NCBI GenBank assembly: GCA_021812745.1
Contig: JAKAMS010000096.1
Coordinates: 1 to 8,503, forward strand
Direction: 5' to 3'
DNA from: Bacteroidota bacterium
GTDB taxonomy: Bacteria > Bacteroidota > Ignavibacteria > Ignavibacteriales > Melioribacteraceae
Length of the DNA: 8,503 nt
The position numbers were made by a program, and so were the translations under genes. The notes under the pieces are model-generated. The model had not been told where the DNA came from. It was given only the letters and a program-made list of their open reading frames with translations, and did no database searches. Shown here piece by piece: positions 7,115 to 8,503 of this stretch (position 1 is its first letter; the number at the start of each line of letters is the position of its first letter).

Positions 7115-7660
7115 ATGAGAGATTACAAACCGGTATCACGAAAATCTTTTTGGGAAGCTTTCTCGCCATGGATCGGAACGGCAATCTTATTGCCTGTAGT
7201 TATCTACTACACTCTTAATGAAGGTAAATTTACCTTTATTGATTACATTAACCTTCTAATACATGAAGGCGGGCACGGCGTATTTAAGATTTTTGGAAAA
7301 TTTATTTATACGCTTGGCGGAACGCTAATGCAGATTATAATTCCAAGTATGTTTATAGTTTTCTATTTTATTAAAAAGAAAAAATTTGGAACGCAGGTAT
7401 CCCTGGTATTTCTAGGGGAAAATTTAATTAATATTAGTGTATACGCTGCAGATGCGCGCGCTCTAAAACTCCCTCTTCTTGGCGGCAATAAAGTTTATCA
7501 TGATTGGAATTGGCTTTTAAGAGAAACCGGATTACTTGAATATGATTCTTACATCGGGCATTTCTTTTTTGGTTTAGGGGTTTTGATGTTTCTCTACGCT
7601 CTTCTAATTCCCCTGCTGATGAAAGAAAATAAATATGTAAACATTCCTCTAGGAATATAA
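7115..7660 (+). CDS. Uncharacterised integral membrane protein with HEGGH (HExxH-type) motif
   Basis: A 181-residue hydrophobic protein that I cannot assign to a characterised family. Probable membrane segments are at about 18-33, 66-86, 92-112 and 147-169, with a KKKK turn at 87-90. HEGGH at 50-54 fits the zinc metallopeptidase HExxH pattern. It sits in a mostly hydrophobic stretch followed by GGTLMQIIIP, reminiscent of M50/M50B-like site-2-type peptidases. Other conserved-looking polar features inside or near membrane segments are LGENLINISVYAADAR (100-115, with E102, N103 and D113) and HDW at 129-131. The canonical third-helix NPDG-type motif of M50 is not evident. The ATG follows the asparaginase stop with zero spacing (TAGATG) and no Shine-Dalgarno, so it is probably translated by coupling. 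Peptidase activity is inference only. Confidence 0.85.
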   Translation: MRDYKPVSRKSFWEAFSPWIGTAILLPVVIYYTLNEGKFTFIDYINLLIHEGGHGVFKIFGKFIYTLGGTLMQIIIPSMFIVFYFIKKKKFGTQVSLVFLGENLINISVYAADARALKLPLLGGNKVYHDWNWLLRETGLLEYDSYIGHFFFGLGVLMFLYALLIPLLMKENKYVNIPLGI

Positions 7661-7682
7661 AAGATAAAAATTCTGCAAAGAA

Positions 7683-8503
7683 TCATTTATTCTCTCGTAT
7701 TTGCCACGCCATAAGGCGTCGAAGATGAAATGTATCGTTGAAATTTCTATTAAGATTTGTAAGAGCAAAAAAGTAGCCGACAACTTTTTCTATGTCATTT
7801 CTATATAGAGCCGAAACCGCTCCTAAATAGTAATAGTTTTCAGCGTCAATTGAGTTTAACAAATTTGGATTAGCACGCAAAATCTTTTCAATTCGCGCGC
7901 ATAAATTTTCAGCCGAAGAATACTCTCCGTTTAGCAAGTAAATTTTAGAAAGTTGTAAATACACGGCGACTTTTGAAACGCTGTCCGGCTTCGCCGTCTT
8001 AATAAATGCACTAGCTTCCTCTTTAATAGAATATAATTTTAAGAAAGTTGTAGCGTTGGTTTTCTCAAGAATCGTTTCGTTGCCGTAATCTTTTATAATT
8101 TCTGCAGAATCCGGAAATAAAGCAATTAACTTTTCGAGCACAGCCGTACTGGAATTAGTTATGCCGAGTTTCTTAAATGATTTTGAGAAAAGAAGGTTTG
8201 TTCTGTAATCAGTTGGATATAATTCTCTTAAATATTTCGACAACCCGTATGCAAATCGGCTGTTAACGTTTGTATTAAGATTATACTCTATTGCATTAAT
8301 AATGTCATCTTTATTGGGAGGATCAACCGCAACAAAATTTTTAATCAACAAGCTGTTTGATAAAGTATCAAATTTCTCATCAAAAGAATAGACATACGAA
8401 GACGACTTTCCGATATAAAACGATTTAGGTGCAATAAATTCAAGCAGAGGATGAATTTCAGAATTTAAAGGTGCTTCGGCGGACAAAGCAAAAAATCCTC
8501 TTG
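7683..8503 (-). CDS. Probable exported TPR-like repeat protein, N-terminus off-window
   Basis: An open frame of 272 residues reaching the right edge, with its start outside. An in-frame TTG at 8486 is unlikely to be the true start because the frame continues. The first visible residues, RGFFALSAEAPL, look like the end of a signal peptide with an A-x-A-like cleavage region (LSAEA), so probably only a few tens of residues are missing and the protein would be exported. The rest is helical, with TPR-like helix pairs such as VYLQLSKIYLLNGEYSSAENLCARIEKIL (about 180-208) and YYYLGAVSALYRNDIEKVVGYFFALTNLN (about 223-251). No catalytic motif is visible. It ends 22 nt from the convergent HEGGH gene. 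I do not recognise a specific family; TPR-type scaffold or adaptor is the best description. Confidence 0.75.
   Translation of the reverse strand, partial: RGFFALSAEAPLNSEIHPLLEFIAPKSFYIGKSSSYVYSFDEKFDTLSNSLLIKNFVAVDPPNKDDIINAIEYNLNTNVNSRFAYGLSKYLRELYPTDYRTNLLFSKSFKKLGITNSSTAVLEKLIALFPDSAEIIKDYGNETILEKTNATTFLKLYSIKEEASAFIKTAKPDSVSKVAVYLQLSKIYLLNGEYSSAENLCARIEKILRANPNLLNSIDAENYYYLGAVSALYRNDIEKVVGYFFALTNLNRNFNDTFHLRRLMAWQIRENK

Noticed and set aside
7670..7683. Possible terminator hairpin ATTCT-GCAA-AGAAT between the convergent genes
   Set aside because: The stem is only 5 bp and AT-rich with no proper U-tract; too weak to call as a terminator.

Overview
This window is the chromosomal replication-initiation locus of a low-GC bacterium. 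A leftward (minus-strand) block runs dnaA, dnaN, recF, a small DUF721/DciA-type gene and gyrB, which is cut by the left edge. The order dnaA-dnaN-recF-(DUF721)-gyrB is the classical origin neighbourhood. Shine-Dalgarno motifs are weak or absent at most starts, and a Bacteroidota-style TTTG / TAnnTTTG promoter lies before the asparaginase gene. Together with the protein sequences this suggests the Bacteroidota/Chlorobi/Ignavibacteria (FCB) side of the tree, possibly Ignavibacteria. That placement is an inference, not a database result.

Layout: 1-1460 gyrB (minus, C-terminal part off-window); 1481-1780 DUF721/DciA-like; 1758-2870 recF; 2872-4002 dnaN; 4003-4318 non-coding, rich in DnaA-box-like 9-mers; 4319-5722 dnaA; 5723-6145 a second non-coding, AT-rich, box-containing region; 6146-7114 rightward asparaginase; 7115-7660 rightward HEGGH membrane protein starting directly after the asparaginase stop; 7683-8503 a leftward, probably exported TPR-like protein whose N-terminus is off-window.

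The two non-coding regions flanking dnaA look like a bipartite oriC. The dnaA-dnaN spacer holds four 11-bp-periodic units, of which three resemble DnaA boxes. It also holds a pattern of DnaA box, GGGG tract, four TAA triplets and AT-rich stretch that closely resembles the basal origin-unwinding element with DnaA-trios known from Bacillus subtilis. The region upstream of dnaA holds a perfect TTATCCACA box overlapping the dnaA start, two box pairs at 11-bp spacing, a perfect 16-bp palindrome, and a 39-nt stretch with 38 A/T.

The genes fit one process. DnaA melts the origin, the DciA-type protein probably helps load the replicative helicase, DnaN is the sliding clamp, RecF acts at gaps and stalled forks, and GyrB supplies the ATPase half of gyrase. 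The rightward genes appear unrelated and diverge from the origin. No mobile elements, CRISPR arrays, tRNA or rRNA genes were seen.
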